From positions 8,766,765 to 8,830,764 of the forward strand of contig CM035350.1 in the NCBI GenBank assembly GCA_020137815.1: a DNA stretch of 64,000 bases, read 5' to 3'. The translations under genes were made by a program, and so were the position numbers. The notes under the pieces were generated by a model. That model ran no database searches. It saw nothing but the letters and a program-made list of their open reading frames with translations, and was not told where the DNA came from. Of this stretch, positions 15,001-26,434 are shown piece by piece. Position 1 is the first letter of the stretch, and every line of letters starts with the position of its first letter. This DNA is from Hormiphora californensis (Eukaryota > Ctenophora > Tentaculata > Cydippida > Pleurobrachiidae).

Positions 15001-15552
15001 GGAAAAGAGAATTACTGTTCACTACTAGTTACTACTATTCACAGAAATACTTGTTACTCGTTAGTTTTTATTCAACAAAGAAATACGGGCGACTGATCAT
15101 TTGGAGAAATCTGAAAACTCTATTTCATTGTTTCAGGGAAAAGTAGAGATGGAGTTGGAGATATTAACAGAGGAGGAGAGTGTGGGGCGGCCTGCTGGAC
15201 TGGCACGAAACGAACCAAACACCAACCCTACATTAGTACCTCCCGAGTAAGAGAAATTGATAACATGAAGTCAGAAACACGTTAAAGACCTGTCAGGCCA
15301 ATGCTCTGACCACAGTTCTCGAGTCAGGCCAATGCTCTGCCAGTTACAGATGCTAACCCATGCATTTATTTCAGGCGTCCAGACACGTCCTTTAATTGGT
15401 TTACCAACCCGTGGAAAGTGTTCAAGGTGCTGATTTGGAGGAGATACAAATGGCACATCCTAATTGGTACTATCCTCATTCTACTGATAATCTTTGCGGT
15501 TCTCATGTTCTACTCCGCTCCGGAAGCGATAAACACCGCAATTTGGACCTAA
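1..15552 (+). CDS. Ferlin, dysferlin/myoferlin type (36 exons in window, 5' partial)
   Basis: Large tail-anchored multi-C2 protein; the family drives calcium-dependent membrane fusion and plasma-membrane repair. I traced exons 3-80 (tentative), 124-264, 497-600, 788-1184, 1515-1689, 1791-1837, 1940-2109, 2216-2402, 2508-2627, 2714-3123, 3220-3298, 3446-3544, 3622-3693, 3758-3877, 4031-4384, 4576-5001, 5267-5425, 5615-5941, 6109-6204, 6334-6483, 8396-8822, 9008-9208, 9560-9607, 10930-11093, 11373-11534, 11728-11993, 12175-12345, 12762-12916, 13029-13186, 13736-13821, 13998-14093, 14212-14353, 14493-14592, 14752-14918, 15137-15246 and 15375-15552. All have GT-AG borders and keep one frame for about 2,113 residues. 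Order: acidic/basic linker, C2B (788-1184), FerI, C2 (1940-2402), FerA-like helices (2714-3300), FerB (4031-4384), paired DysF repeats rich in W and R (4576-5425), C2 domains at 5615, 8396, 11728 and 13736-14918, then a tail with FNWFTNPWK and one hydrophobic helix. The DysF repeats argue for the dysferlin branch over the otoferlin branch. C2A lies upstream. The first two exons are the least certain. Confidence 0.95.
421..506 (+). repeat. Tandem duplication containing a 3' splice site (ferlin exon 3)
   Basis: A block of about 43 bp (AGCAACATAA, pyrimidine tract, TATAG or TACAG, then ATTGATGGTGA) occurs twice in a row. The second AG (at 496) is the one that keeps frame. Use of the first (at 453) would add 43 nt and shift the frame. 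Confidence 0.8.
3980..4042 (+). repeat. Duplicated 3' splice-site block (ferlin, FerB exon)
   Basis: The stretch ATTTCAGTCCCAGAT occurs about 38 bp apart, ending near 4000 and again at 4038. Only the second copy leads into the FerB reading frame. The intervening sequence is AT-rich intron. Confidence 0.7.
6519..6620. mobile_element. Short pogo/Tigger-like MITE, copy 1
   Basis: Ends are inverted repeats (left TCAGACCCCGATTTACC, right AATCGGGGTCTGACTGTA), with the GTTAAATCGGGG motif repeated inside. CAGT-type termini at a TA target are typical of pogo/Tigger elements. It lies in a ferlin intron. Three other copies or fragments occur in this window, at 9828, 53146 and 57022. Confidence 0.7.
6774..8162. 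mobile_element. 1.39-kb foldback element with ~600-bp inverted arms, TTAA flanks
   Basis: The left end GGGTACACCGACCGAAAT and the right end are reverse complements, and the match continues almost unbroken for about 600 bp from each side (for example 7320-7370 pairs with 7570-7620). About 160 bp of unpaired centre remains near 7390-7550. TTAA sits directly outside both ends (6770-6773 and 8163-8166), the target duplication expected for piggyBac-type transposition. No transposase frame is present. It lies in the ferlin intron between exons 6334-6483 and 8396-8822, and its target lay inside the local minisatellite. Confidence 0.85.
8163..8395 (+). repeat. Minisatellite made of 3' splice-site-like units before ferlin exon 8396
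   Basis: About seven tandem units of 31-35 bp read TAATTCTAACTCATCC then TTCTCTTCCCCAGCTGAT. Every unit contains a pyrimidine tract and CAG, so each looks like a 3' splice site. The last unit is truncated and ends at TCTAG, directly before the exon that restores the ferlin frame. One further partial unit lies at 6739-6755, on the other side of the foldback element. Confidence 0.85.
9262..9417. repeat. Perfect 156-bp palindrome without a spacer
   Basis: Bases 9262-9339 are the exact reverse complement of 9340-9417, with the centre at GAGAATA/TATTCTC. Pairing stops exactly at 9261/9418. It lies in the ferlin intron 9209-9559. It carries no coding frame, and I see no target-site duplication at the borders. 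Confidence 0.9.
9828..10714. mobile_element. Pogo/Tigger-like non-autonomous element, copy 2 (0.89 kb)
   Basis: Starts TACAGTCGGACCCCGATTTA and ends with the reverse complement. TTAAATCGGGG is iterated near both ends. The interior (10090-10600) holds two diverged direct copies of a block with ATGAAAAATTTTCAAAGGTA and CGAACCGATACGTGAT, plus an inverted partner at 10510-10570. TA flanks agree with the pogo superfamily. There is no transposase. It lies in the ferlin intron 9608-10929. Confidence 0.75.
12313..12398 (+). repeat. Tandem duplication of a ferlin exon end with its 5' splice site
   Basis: AGCATCGTGTGGTCTATCAC and the following bases through ATCAG/GTAAACT are present twice, 46 bp apart, with one base change (CAATTT versus CAGTTT). 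The first donor (after 12345) keeps the ferlin frame. Reading on to the second donor meets TAA at once, so the second copy should be silent or lead to decay. Confidence 0.85.
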
Positions 15553-16813
15553 ATTATTTTTTGTTACGTGAATTTCGCATGCTGACTTGTATAATTATAA
15601 AATTTTAATAAATATTATACCAAAGCCTTTTTCCAAAATATCATGATCTATTGACTATTGTTTATCGACAGTCCAGCGGAAAAGGCAAAAAATCCAGCTC
15701 ACAGCTCCCTCGACCCTCGCTATATAATAGAGACTCTAATATCTTCAAACGGGGTCTACTAGTATCTTCAAACGGGGTTTCAGAATGCAAGTCGTAGACC
15801 ATGATTGGTCACAGAGTGAACCTACAACGTGGTACATTTTACAACACCGAAGTGTCGAACGCCGGAACCACGCCGGAAACACCTGCAGCGTCGTTAAAAA
15901 AGGGCGCCGTTACGATCTGGGTGTTTGGTGGCCTGTAGTAAGGCAGCGGATTACGGGGGCCCATACAGGTGCACGCTGCCAAAAAAGTTGATTCACTAAA
16001 ACGGCTCTAACCGCCCAACCACTCAACCGTTTTGGTTAATTCAAAGTTTATCTGGTAGGAAATGTCAAGGCCTAACCCCAGCCCAAACCCTAACCCTACT
16101 TTAGCCCTAACCCGAAAAAACCGTTTGTCAGCACTCAGGCCTTAAAAAATCGGGTGGTGCACCGCCCGGATTTTTTACGACGTGACATGACGTAACGCGC
16201 TGAAATTAAGTGACGCGCAATTCCGCGACGCGCGCGTAGAACTTCGAAATTGCCTCTTCGGTGCATTTCCACTTTCGGTTCAATATCATACATTTGTACA
16301 GCAATATGAAGCAGACCAATCTTGTGCCTTCTGGCGGCGCCGACTGCTGAGCCGCTCAGTAGCCGAATCTCTGATTCTGAATCAAAACGTGGTCTGGCAC
16401 TGGCAGTGGCGGCGCCAGACAGATTGGGACAGTGACAAAATGAAAATCGAAATTTCTTTTTTTTGAAAATATATCACATGTGGTTTTCACGTTTGGAAAA
16501 AATATACAGTCGAATTTTGATGAAAAGAAAAAAAGCAAAATGAAATTGTGAGGTTCAAAAACGTCAATTTCAAGTTGAAATAAGGTATCCCGACCTATTT
16601 TCTAGCTTATATATAAGCCAAAAAAATGCCATTGAGATTGACACGCCGTTCACGGCTAATGCAGTAACGGTAAACAACAAATATCATCGGGATAGTAAAA
16701 GTATCTGGAGATCATCACTCCATGTCTCATTGCATCTCATTGAAACAGCTTTATTAACTGAACAACTACTGTCTACTACCTTAGCTGTAGACATGAATAC
16801 ATTGTATATTGCA
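15553..16813. other. Intergenic region between convergent ferlin and PPP1R3 genes
   Basis: No coding frame is supported. AATAAATATT soon after the ferlin stop (about 15607) is a candidate polyadenylation signal. 16070-16115 holds degenerate telomere-like CCCTAACCC words. 16140-16220 has an inverted AAAAAATCGGG...CCCGGATTTTTT pair and CpG-rich sequence (ACGCGC repeated), unlike the surrounding AT-rich DNA. Confidence 0.5.
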
Positions 16814-16937
<124 letters not shown>

Positions 16938-17068
16938 CACTCTCTCAGTTTCTCTTTTAAGTCTCAGCTCTGAGTTTCGAACATCAAGCTCAAGTAAACA
17001 CATTTCTAAACAACAATTTAAGTTTCTCTCGCATCTACTGTCCATAATATATAATCCTCTCTCTGTCA

Positions 17069-18437
17069 TCAGTAGTAAATATTGTTGTTGGCGGAGCCAG
17101 GGGCGACGGATCCTGATCCTGCACCGGCAGCGCTGCTCTGCATCATACCATCTGACATGATGAACCCCGCAGATGTGGGTAACATGGCACACTCCACGTG
17201 GTAATTCCGCCCTGAATTGTTATCCCAGTACTGCGTTCCACCCTGTGTAGATACTAAACACAGCTCCACCCTGGCCCCCGGTGGTAGGGAGGGTGACAAC
17301 TGTAACAGAAACTGGAACTGGTCCAGATCATGGGCCACGGACCGGGAATAAGTGGCGGCAACCTCCCCAAATGATAACCAGTAGTCGGTAGTGTAGCGTA
17401 CACTGACCGTTTTCTCAAAGGACAAGTTCTGAACGAGAACTTGTCCTGTTAGGGTGAATCCATCCAGGAGCACACTCTCCAAACCAATGTGGTTCATACG
17501 GACTGTCTCCAGGAAATTAATTTGTCGGATCGGCTGTGTAGGGAGAGAGAGGGAGGAGTTAGGATTATAGGGGATCTGGGATTTAGGACACATAAAATAA
17601 GAGTTTCATGTCTGGCCAGATGAGCAAGTTATCATTACCTGTGAGAAATTGAGTTTCAGGCCCGGTTTGAGGATTACTGAGGGGGAGACGGCGGGCTGGA
17701 AGGATTTAAATCGGGGCGGCGGTTCCATCCAGTCGTCCTCTTTTGGTCGCACTACTTTCACCTGAAATAACGGGTTTGTTTGCTTTTCGGGGACAAGTGC
17801 AGGGTGGGTGGCCAATTAGTGACCACTAGCTCTGATCAATCCAATTAAGCTAAAACAAATAGGCGGACACACAGTAAATCCTAGTGAAACACCAACCTGA
17901 GTGAGAGGGAGTCCCAGAGTGTCTGCAAAAGTGACACCCTTCTTTGTACGGCTATCACACCTATTCAACAATCTCGGTCTGTAGGGTCCATCTGGGAATG
18001 CACGCTGCGAGGGAAGGCCCTTCTGGTCACGGGTAGTTGTGTGACTTGAGTTGTCCTGTTCAGGGGGGGGGGGTAAGTTGTACTGCAGTTTAGGTGGATG
18101 AATATGTTTTATCGCAACAGTGATTTTGCAAATCACGCCGGAAAACCGAAAAGTTTAAACCTTTACACTGGACATGCGGTGGAGTGTTTAAAAGTAACAC
18201 ACGCCTGATTCAGAAGTGTAACAGGCGTCACTCCTTCTCTGTCACATATGTCAAATATATAATATGCTAGCCAACCCCACCACACTACTAACTAAACAGT
18301 TAACACTCCCCCTGTAACCACATAGACCAGACATAAATATACCACGTTTGCTTTAGCCCAAAGAGAACTCTTACCTGACTGTAAAGGTCCAGAAAGAGGG
18401 ATGGTAGGGGTGGTGAGGAGGATATTAGGACACTCAT
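17069..18437 (-). CDS. PPP1R3: Protein phosphatase 1 glycogen-targeting regulatory subunit (PPP1R3 family)
   Basis: Scaffold that brings PP1 to glycogen and favours glycogen synthase activation. Four exons, 18375-18437, 17897-18055, 17639-17761 and 17069-17533, are all phase 0 and give 269 residues, close to the usual size of PPP1R3B/C. Exon 2 carries the PP1-docking RVxF motif as KKGVTFADTLGLPL (about residues 58-71), the family signature just before the carbohydrate-binding domain. Exons 3-4 form a CBM21 domain (FLETVRMNHIGLESVLL, VSVRYTTDYW, then QYWDNNSGRNYHVEC, the WDNNxGxNY glycogen-binding motif). The C-terminus is a serine/glycine/alanine-rich tail. The start is the first Met after an acceptor-like AG; a 5' UTR exon is likely upstream. 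The gene converges with the ferlin. Which vertebrate paralogue it matches cannot be decided. Confidence 0.93.
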
Positions 18438-20884
18438 GGGCTGCAAGGGAATAGTATAATATTAGTAAATGTTAAACGATTAGTAATGGGGGGTTAGTAA
18501 AGGTAATGGGGGTAATGGGCGGGGTAATGGGCGGTTAGTAAAGTCATGGGCTTCAAGGGGGTAATGGGGGGGTAGTAAAGTCATGGGATAATGGGGGGGG
18601 GGGGTAGTCATGGGCTGAGGTCATGGGCTGAGTCAGGAAGGGAATGCGTAATTGGTTAGGATTTAGGGTGGCTAAGCAATGATGAGTAATGGGTGTCTCA
18701 GTCGAATCATTCATTTTACTGCAGCTCAAAAATAAGATACTTTTGTCTCTTTCAAGAGCTCAGAGCTGTATGGTAATGAAAGAACATTCTAGAACACGCT
18801 TCTTCTGTGTTCTATACATTAAAGAGAGCAATATCATGTTCTTTTATTAGCATGTAAAGAATACATAGCGAGCAATATCATTTCCCTGCAATAATGAAAG
18901 GAACAGAGTGTATGGAGAGATACGAGGAAGGAGATATGAATCAGATCACACCCCGGTTGAGCTCTGATCCTGATGACGAGTATCAGACTGGGCAAAGTGG
19001 GATATAATTTAATCAACTCTCAGTTAGGATCATATGCTATAAATCATTATGAATATCCAACATATATTAATATGTGATTATCTCACCGGATTGCAGTCTA
19101 CGGAAAAATTAGAACTAAAGTAGGCTGCAAACTTTGTTAAGCAAGCTGCAAGGGCATATGCTGTGACCCAACTACTGCAGTCGACACAAACTGTAACCCA
19201 TACACCCGTGAAAACCAACTAGAAAGAAGAAGAAACTAACTAATAAGAGTTATTTATGGCCAAAGGAGAGGAAGGCCTCTTGATTCTGAACAAACTTTGA
19301 AAAAGTTGCGATCTCTTTCAATTGAAAAACAGGTCGCTTTACAAGCAGGAGAGAGCGGCAAAGAAAGAAATCACGCCGGTCAAAGGGCCCATTTCACGCT
19401 ACCTGTATAAACATGTTCCAGTATCACTACCACTCCACGCCGGTACCCGGTAATTGGTGTTCAATTTCAATCAGTGTGTGTTATAGGGGGAGATACATAT
19501 CAAATAGGAGGTCTGCAGAGTAGGAAATATGTCAGACAGCAGCTATCCCACGTGATAGTACGTGCTATAATACTCGTAGGTAATCAGTTAATTAGGCAGT
19601 CGGGTGACAGGGCAACTAATTTGGAAACGAAGTGGGTGGGTAGACCGAGAACAGTCTAGAGACCAAGCTACGAGATATAGCTTCATTGCATAAGGGGCCT
19701 GGGAGGTGTACAAGAAATGGAATCAAACAATTCAAAGCAATGTGATAAGTGAGAAGCAAAGTGCCAGATAAGAGCATGATAAATAGCCTATAAAGTTTCT
19801 TTTATTCTCTCTAGTCTCTCCCTCTCTCTCTCTCTCACCTACATGCCAAGCCAGATAATGAACCATCACAAAGGTACGCGTCTTCTAGAACTATTGATTA
19901 ACATTAAAATTCTAGAAGACACCTCCTCCCACCGGCCACCCCCCCCCCCCCCCCGCTCCTATTAATAGATTTATATTGTGGGATGCATGTGGTTGAGGAG
20001 TTAAAGTTGAAATGCGGTAGGAATCCAGTTACCTAAAAGTTTAAAACACTACATCGTCATATGAACCATATAGGTCCACTGCAGTTGCTGCGACAAGCCC
20101 TTATCTTATGATATAATTTGATAAAAATGCAGAAACCAAATCCACGTACAACAAGAGACACACTTGGAGCAGTCCTTGGGCATCCAACCAGGCTGTGAGG
20201 ACAACTAGCTAGCTACGGGTCGCGGGGGGGGGGGGGGGACAGCTACTAGCTACTGTGATTTGGTGAGAGGTTGTTGCTCTTGGCCGGGTAGTAAAAACAT
20301 TGCGGTGAGTATGAGCATAAACAATACAGGTCTGCTGCATACTCTATAGGAAGCAGGTGCTGGACGTGATTTTACCTACAGATAACCGAGCTAGAGAGAG
20401 AAGAGTGGAGACTGTAGGAGATCTGATAATAAACAAGGTGGAGCAATAATATATGATAGGGAACTATGAAGCTGGGTGGAGCAATGGAAGTATGATATGA
20501 TAAGGAAGATAAGTTCGTTGGAAGCCAGGGAGTTGCGAGCAATGTGATAAGTGAGAAGCAAAGTGGAAGATAAGGGCATGCATAAATAGCCTATAAAGTC
20601 TCTCTCTCTCTCTCTCCCTCTTTCTCTCTCTCCCCCTCTCTCTCGTCCCCTCTCAGCTGCTGCACAGTATGCCAGGTGATATGTGAATAATCACAGACCA
20701 CAAATGGCGTACAACGTACCACACCTCACCATATGTGACATGTGCTGCTACCAAGATGGCTTCAATCACATCAGTACAATCTCGATCCTTCTAGAACCTT
20801 CTAGTATGTGCATCCAATCACATATTATGAGTCGTATATAACCTAATGACCTAATAAGGGTACAATTACCTCTTTAGAGAGTTA
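18438..20884. other. Intergenic, no gene seen; simple repeats and a dispersed duplicate
   Basis: 18480-18620 holds repeated GGTAATGGG/AGTCATGGG words. C- and G-homopolymers occur near 19940-19955 and 20224-20240. A block of about 60 bp (AGCAATGTGATAAGTGAGAA, then GATAAG, then AAATAGCCTATAAAGT) occurs at 19737-19797 and 20538-20600; each copy is followed by a short CT tract, which suggests a dispersed repeat with a CT tail. Confidence 0.6.
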
Positions 20885-21429
20885 GAGCCTCTCTAGACGA
20901 GACAAAATCTCGTATGAGGCTACTATAGGAGGCTCCTATAGTAGCCTCCTATAGTAGGTGGATACTCGTCTAGAGCTTCATTTCTACTCTAACAGCCTGT
21001 TAGAGTTTGAACCATTACAGCCTACTATAGGAGCCTCATACGAGGCTCGTCTAGAGATGATTTGGACCGTCGTATGAGGCTCCTATAGTAGCTTTTGCAC
21101 GTGATCGTTGTCACGTGTGAACGAAATATGAAACGGGGACGTTGTGGAAGCCTTACATTCACACTTCACCCCCTGTTAACACGACCCATTATTTACCCAG
21201 GTATAATATTTCGTTCACACGTGACAACGATCACGTGTAATAGCTACTATAGGAGCCTCATACGACGGTCCAAATCATCTCTAGACGAGCCTCGTATGAG
21301 GCTCCTATAGGAGGCTCCTATAGTAGCCAGTTACTCGTTTAGAGTGGTCTTGCTACCTACTATAGGAGCCTCCTATAGGAGCCTACTATAGGAGCCTCAT
21401 ACGAGATTTTGTCTCGTCTAGAAAGGCTC
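20885..21429. mobile_element. 545-bp foldback/MITE with TTA flanks (Harbinger-like?)
   Basis: The ends GAGCCTCTCTAGACGAGACA and its complement (GTCTCGTCTAGAAAGGCTC) are inverted and continue inward over the whole element. The centre pairs CACGTGATCGTTGTCACGTG with its inverse around 21155. The arms are built from repeated CTCCTATAG / CTCGTATGAG words. TTA lies outside both ends (20882-20884, 21430-21432), the 3-bp target duplication typical of PIF/Harbinger. It has no transposase. Confidence 0.75.
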
Positions 21430-21759
21430 TTATATTAATATGTAAGAAGGAGGCATGCTAAACACTGACTGTGTGAGACATAGGGATAGTGTCTGTTGCA
21501 TATGAGAGGTTCGAATATCAGAAAGGAAAGTGTAAGGAGACTCACATACAAATTAACATAATGAGTAAAGGGAGAATAGAAAGCAAGGCAAATTATACGT
21601 GGCAAGAATATGTGGAAAAATCACGCACGATCACTGCATTCGCTCAGCGTATCTGCTGCTGCCCTCTCTCTCTCTCTCTCTCTCTCGCTATCATTTCTTT
21701 TACGGTTTATTGGGTTACAAAGTAGGGAGCATGGGGCATGAAGCATATAGGAAAAAAAC

Positions 21760-22045
21760 CCCAGAAAGCGGAAGGAAAAAGGCAGCATGGACCTTTGCCA
21801 CAAAAATCGAGGACATTCAAAACCTAGTCCCTAGATGCGGTCCAGAGAAGCTTCCAAAGAGGTATCGATGGTTCGATGGTACGAAGGGGCTAGACTACCT
21901 GAAGTCTCTCCAAAGAAGACAAGAGCGTTATATTGTGCTTCATATGTGGAAGCTATAACACACAAGTCAGCAATGATCTCCAGATACAGTTTAAAGACAA
22001 AGGACGGATAGGGACCAAAGCTACCGTACCACCAATGACCAAGAC
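21760..22045 (+). pseudogene. Non-LTR retrotransposon reverse-transcriptase C-terminal relic
   Basis: The translation reads KIEDIQNLVPRCGPEKLP, then GLDYLKSLQRRQERYIVLHM (to 21949), then WKL and a stop. This resembles the conserved end of Jockey/CR1-type RT proteins, where the segment runs IExxQR...L..LxLxSLQRRRERYIIxYxWK. After a frame slip the match resumes at 21972 as NDLQIQFKDKGRIGTKATVP, like the family's NDIGLKFxxxGRLGxKAxVP. The frame is broken and the RT catalytic part is absent. Identification is from remembered family patterns. Confidence 0.6.
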
Positions 22046-22207
22046 AGGAACAACCTAAAGTGACTATTAGGTTGCGAGGTCCTATTTGGTTGCAGGGCCA
22101 AGGCCCTATCTCTATTAGGTTACAAGGACCTATCTTTATGTTTGAGAAACAGGAACCTCACAAACACTAATAGGGTTGTAATATGTTACCTTTGATTCCG
22201 GGAATCT

Positions 22208-22260
<53 letters not shown>

Positions 22261-22656
22261 CAAACAGCTCTAGGGAATAGCAAACGGCTCACAATATTAG
22301 GATACAGAAAAGAAGCATAGTCGGGCAGTTACTTGATCACATGGAATATGTTCATAGTAAGATTAGGTTATGTAAGATGCACATAATCACATGCAGGTAT
22401 TAGAAAACAGTCGTATTTAGACACACGGTCACACATGGATAATACTCTATTTTAGACGCACCGGGATCAAGATTCTCAAGACATAACATTCATTATAAGG
22501 AACCTGCGGTACAACAAGCATGAACGTAAGGAACTTGAGACCCCCTTTCTGTGAAATCACATACTGCTACTTTCTATATAACTACAAGCCGGTGCTCCCA
22601 TGGGAGACGTAGAGAGACGATGAATGAAGGGAGACTGAGAGAGAGAAAGAGGGAGA

Positions 22657-22721
<65 letters not shown>

Positions 22722-23884
22722 CGGCGTACAGCTATAATACGTAAGGTGGAATACTAATGCAATACAGATCGAATGATTGGAGCTCCAGTCGAGAGAACTA
22801 TACCATCGTGTGGCACTGTAAATCAATTGGTGATTTCCAGATGATCATATAATATGGAAACTATTCCTACAGTTGCAACTCCACAGCGTCAGACGTCAGT
22901 ATTACGTTAGTCACATAAGACCGGATAATTTGAGTTAAACGTGGGAAGATATGGCATTGACACTCTGATTTTAGAACAAGGGAATTTATTTTCAAACCAG
23001 CCGTCAATAATTTATTATCCTTATGTCAGCAGCAAATCTCTTATCTCTACATATTAATATGAATATTATTATGTTGAATATGACTAGAAAATTGGTAAGA
23101 ACCGTAAGCAGTAAGGACACAAAGGAGAGAGAACAGAGAGGCATATTCTACTGGAGAAGAGAGGAGGTCGGATTGTTTTCAGGGAACGAAGCAGGAACCG
23201 CAACAACCAGCCGGCCTACAAATCTCACTATCATGGCTCTCTGTGTGTCTCCCTCTCTGTGTGTCTCTGTGTCTCTCTCACTCTCCGTGTGTCTATCTCT
23301 GCATCTCTGAACTCTAGAAATCTTTCCCTCTCAGATCCATCTCTCTGTCTGAACAAAGAGCTAATGATCCTCCCACGACGACCTCAAGTTGTGGATGACA
23401 GCAAACCCCACAGCAAACAAATTGCATATTGCTTACATCAAGTGACTGACCAGAGAAGCGATACATCTCCAGCACACAGTTAGTGGAACGATGAGACAGG
23501 GACCAGGGTTGAGCAAGGCAAAGTGAAACTAAAAAGCTACTCAAGTGATACTAAATAATAATTTCCATCTGGATCGAAACAATTGTCTGGTAAAACCACT
23601 TGTTTTCATTTGTTAATTTCTGCTTACCTCAAATCCATCAGAAGGTGATGTGCTGCGAAGACTCATTCAGATCAGAGAGGAAAGAAAAAAACCACGGATA
23701 GATATATGTTGGCTGCGAAGACTCATTCAGATCAGAGAGGAAAGAAGAAGCACGGATAGATATATATATATATATGTTGGCTCTACATCCCTCCCCTCCC
23801 AACAACACACGCATCCGAGGAAAGTTCTGGAACCACGCAGAATCGTGATGTATTCGATAGAATAGTGCTAGAAAGAGAGAGAGC

Positions 23885-23922
<38 letters not shown>

Positions 23923-24785
23923 CCCCCGAGCAACAGGATAATAAATTGGAAATTTGACAGAGAGAAGCAATGAGCGCGGCATGCTTAGTAATTAGCAGCC
24001 AGCCCAGGATGTGTCCCGTATGTTCAATGTTGGTCATAAAATATATGCTCATATTTTATGCACATAAAATGAAGCATTAAGTATTCCTAAAGGGGTCTCA
24101 TGTGATCTATTTATGTACGCATACTCTCTTTCTCTCTCTCTCTCTCTTGTGATATAGTTAGGACCTAACTGTTAGGTACTCATACTCTTTCTCTCCTAGG
24201 CCCTAGCTGTGAGATATATTTAGGGCACACTCCAGTGCGTTGATCCACCTGGTGACAGCTTGGGTCTTGAGACAGAAGTTACAGCTGACCTCTTATCCTC
24301 CTTCTAATCTAATACATTTCCGTCCTCACTTTTAACTTTTCCACGATCTTTATTCTACTGGCATCACTTCACTCTAGTATGCTCGATAAGTCCCTAGCCC
24401 CCGGCCCCCTAACCTCTATCCGAAAGTCAGCGAGAGCCGAGAAAAACCTCGATTTCAATAAAATTCGTCCAGAGTTTATGTCACGGAACAGCTGTCACAA
24501 TACAAGACTGTTCTCTTCAGTATCGGCCGTGTGGGTGTAACAAAAACCATAAGCAAAAAAAAGCAAAAACATCAGTAAAAAACCATACATCAGTAAAATC
24601 TAGTGAAGAAGTATCCCAAAACACTATAGCCACTCAACACACATCTCGTCAAAAGCGAATTACTACAGGATGTCAGCGAATGTCAGCGGTGACAGCGCAT
24701 ATAATATGGAATTCCAATTGACAGTGCGTTTATAATGTAGAATTGACAAGATAGTTGGACAGGACAGGAAATAGTTGAGGAACAT

Positions 24786-24793
24786 GTGTGAGA

Positions 24794-24880
<87 letters not shown>
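24786..24880. repeat. (GA)n microsatellite
   Basis: About 95 bp of GA with one GAAAGA interruption near the right end. Confidence 0.97.
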
Positions 24881-24881
<1 letters not shown>

Positions 24882-25861
24882 ACATTCCAGAACTTCTTCG
24901 CTACTCAAAATTCAACATTTCCTGCTCATCTCATCATCAGTGAGACCGAATTCCACAGAAACTCATTCGACATGTTCATTCTGCCGGGGCGAGGTCGGAT
25001 GAATGTCTTCTCAAGACTCAAAGGAGCATCATGAAGTTATTCAAATCTGCTCAGATGACAGCTATCACTAGACCAATCACGGAGGGACAATGCCTACTAG
25101 TGGGAGACACTAGCGTGGTATGCGCAAAAAAATGCGCGCCACACCAATTTCGTTTTTCAAAAAACACGCAAGAAAAAGTTTTTCAACATCGACTTTTCAC
25201 GTTTTGGCTCATAACTCCTGTTCCTGATAAGATAAAGACTTCAAACCTTCACCATTCGACGGGGCTTGAAATTCCCTTTCCAACGGTATGCAAACGGTTT
25301 CTGTAGCTTATCAGGAACCGGAGATATGATCACTTATGATAATAACCGCGTAAGTTTCCTTCGGTATTATCATGGAAACAGGGTCGAGCAAGGCAACTCC
25401 AGTCAACATGCTCTGAAAGTGATATATGGTTATTCGGGGTGAACCCTGAACAAGACTTGAAAAAGTTCTGAATACCCTTCATAATCACCTCCTGCTGCAG
25501 CAGCGGCTCATTAGTGCTACCAATAGACACAACTTGATGTTCATGACTCATACCTTGGTTACCATGGCAACCATTTGGTTTCCATATCGTATTACATAAT
25601 TCACCCCCCCCCCCTCCTGGCCCTGTGTGACACAACGCATGCTCTCCTTCTTTCCTCCTTGGAGCTGTAATCCAGTTACTGGCATTGCTGCGCTACCTTT
25701 TCCCACAATTCCCCGGCGTTGTCATGGTGATTCCCCTCTTCACAAGCACATTCCCCCTGCTGAGTCCTCTTGTTATTGACCTCAGTTGTACTTAGTAGTA
25801 ATGCGTGAATGTGTCATTGACTACAGGCATTACCTCAATAGTAGTGTGCTTTTAAACATCG

Positions 25862-25869
25862 GGGAGAGA

Positions 25870-25951
<82 letters not shown>
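25862..25951. repeat. (GA)n microsatellite
   Basis: About 90 bp of GA with a GGGA interruption at the left end. Confidence 0.97.
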
Positions 25952-25953
<2 letters not shown>

Positions 25954-26434
25954 AGCGACAATTCTCGTGATTGCAGACTAGTGGCGGTGCAAAGTGTTTT
26001 AACCAATCACATGCTTCGATTTGTATCACGTGCACAGCTCCGGGACGTTCTTCAGCATCACTTTCTACAATTGGGCAGCACTCGTCTCTTTCTCTCTCTT
26101 TCTCTGATCTCCGTCTCTCTATCTCATTTTCTCTCTTAGTGGGAAGTCGTCGACGTGCATCACTTTTTCTTTGATCGGTCAAAGTGGGCACGCTTACAAT
26201 TGCAAAACACACTTGATATCCCGCTTATTCCAACTATCCATTACATAGTGACATCTGATCTGCTTTGCGTTTGACACTCGTGGACGTGCGAAGCTTTTCT
26301 TTGATTAGTACAAAACCGCGGCAGATATGACAGTGACAACTCAGTTTAACCGGCTGCGAGGGCCGAGCGTCAATATAACTTTACCAAACAGTAAAACTAA
26401 CCACTCAACTATAATATTGATTATTGTAGACACG

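Larger units (their letters stand above)
22046..26434. other. Intergenic, microsatellite-rich, no gene seen
   Basis: Contains (TA)n 22209-22256; (GA)n 22637-22718, 23879-23920, 24786-24880 and 25862-25951; and a 59-bp direct duplication at 23653-23711/23712-23766 (GCGAAGACTCATTCAGATCA...). 25110-25340 is an AT-rich block with homopolymer A/T runs that resembles a repeat end (GCGCAAAAAAATGCGCGCC). I could not support any exon chain. Serine/leucine and arginine/glutamate frames are repeat artefacts. Confidence 0.6.
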
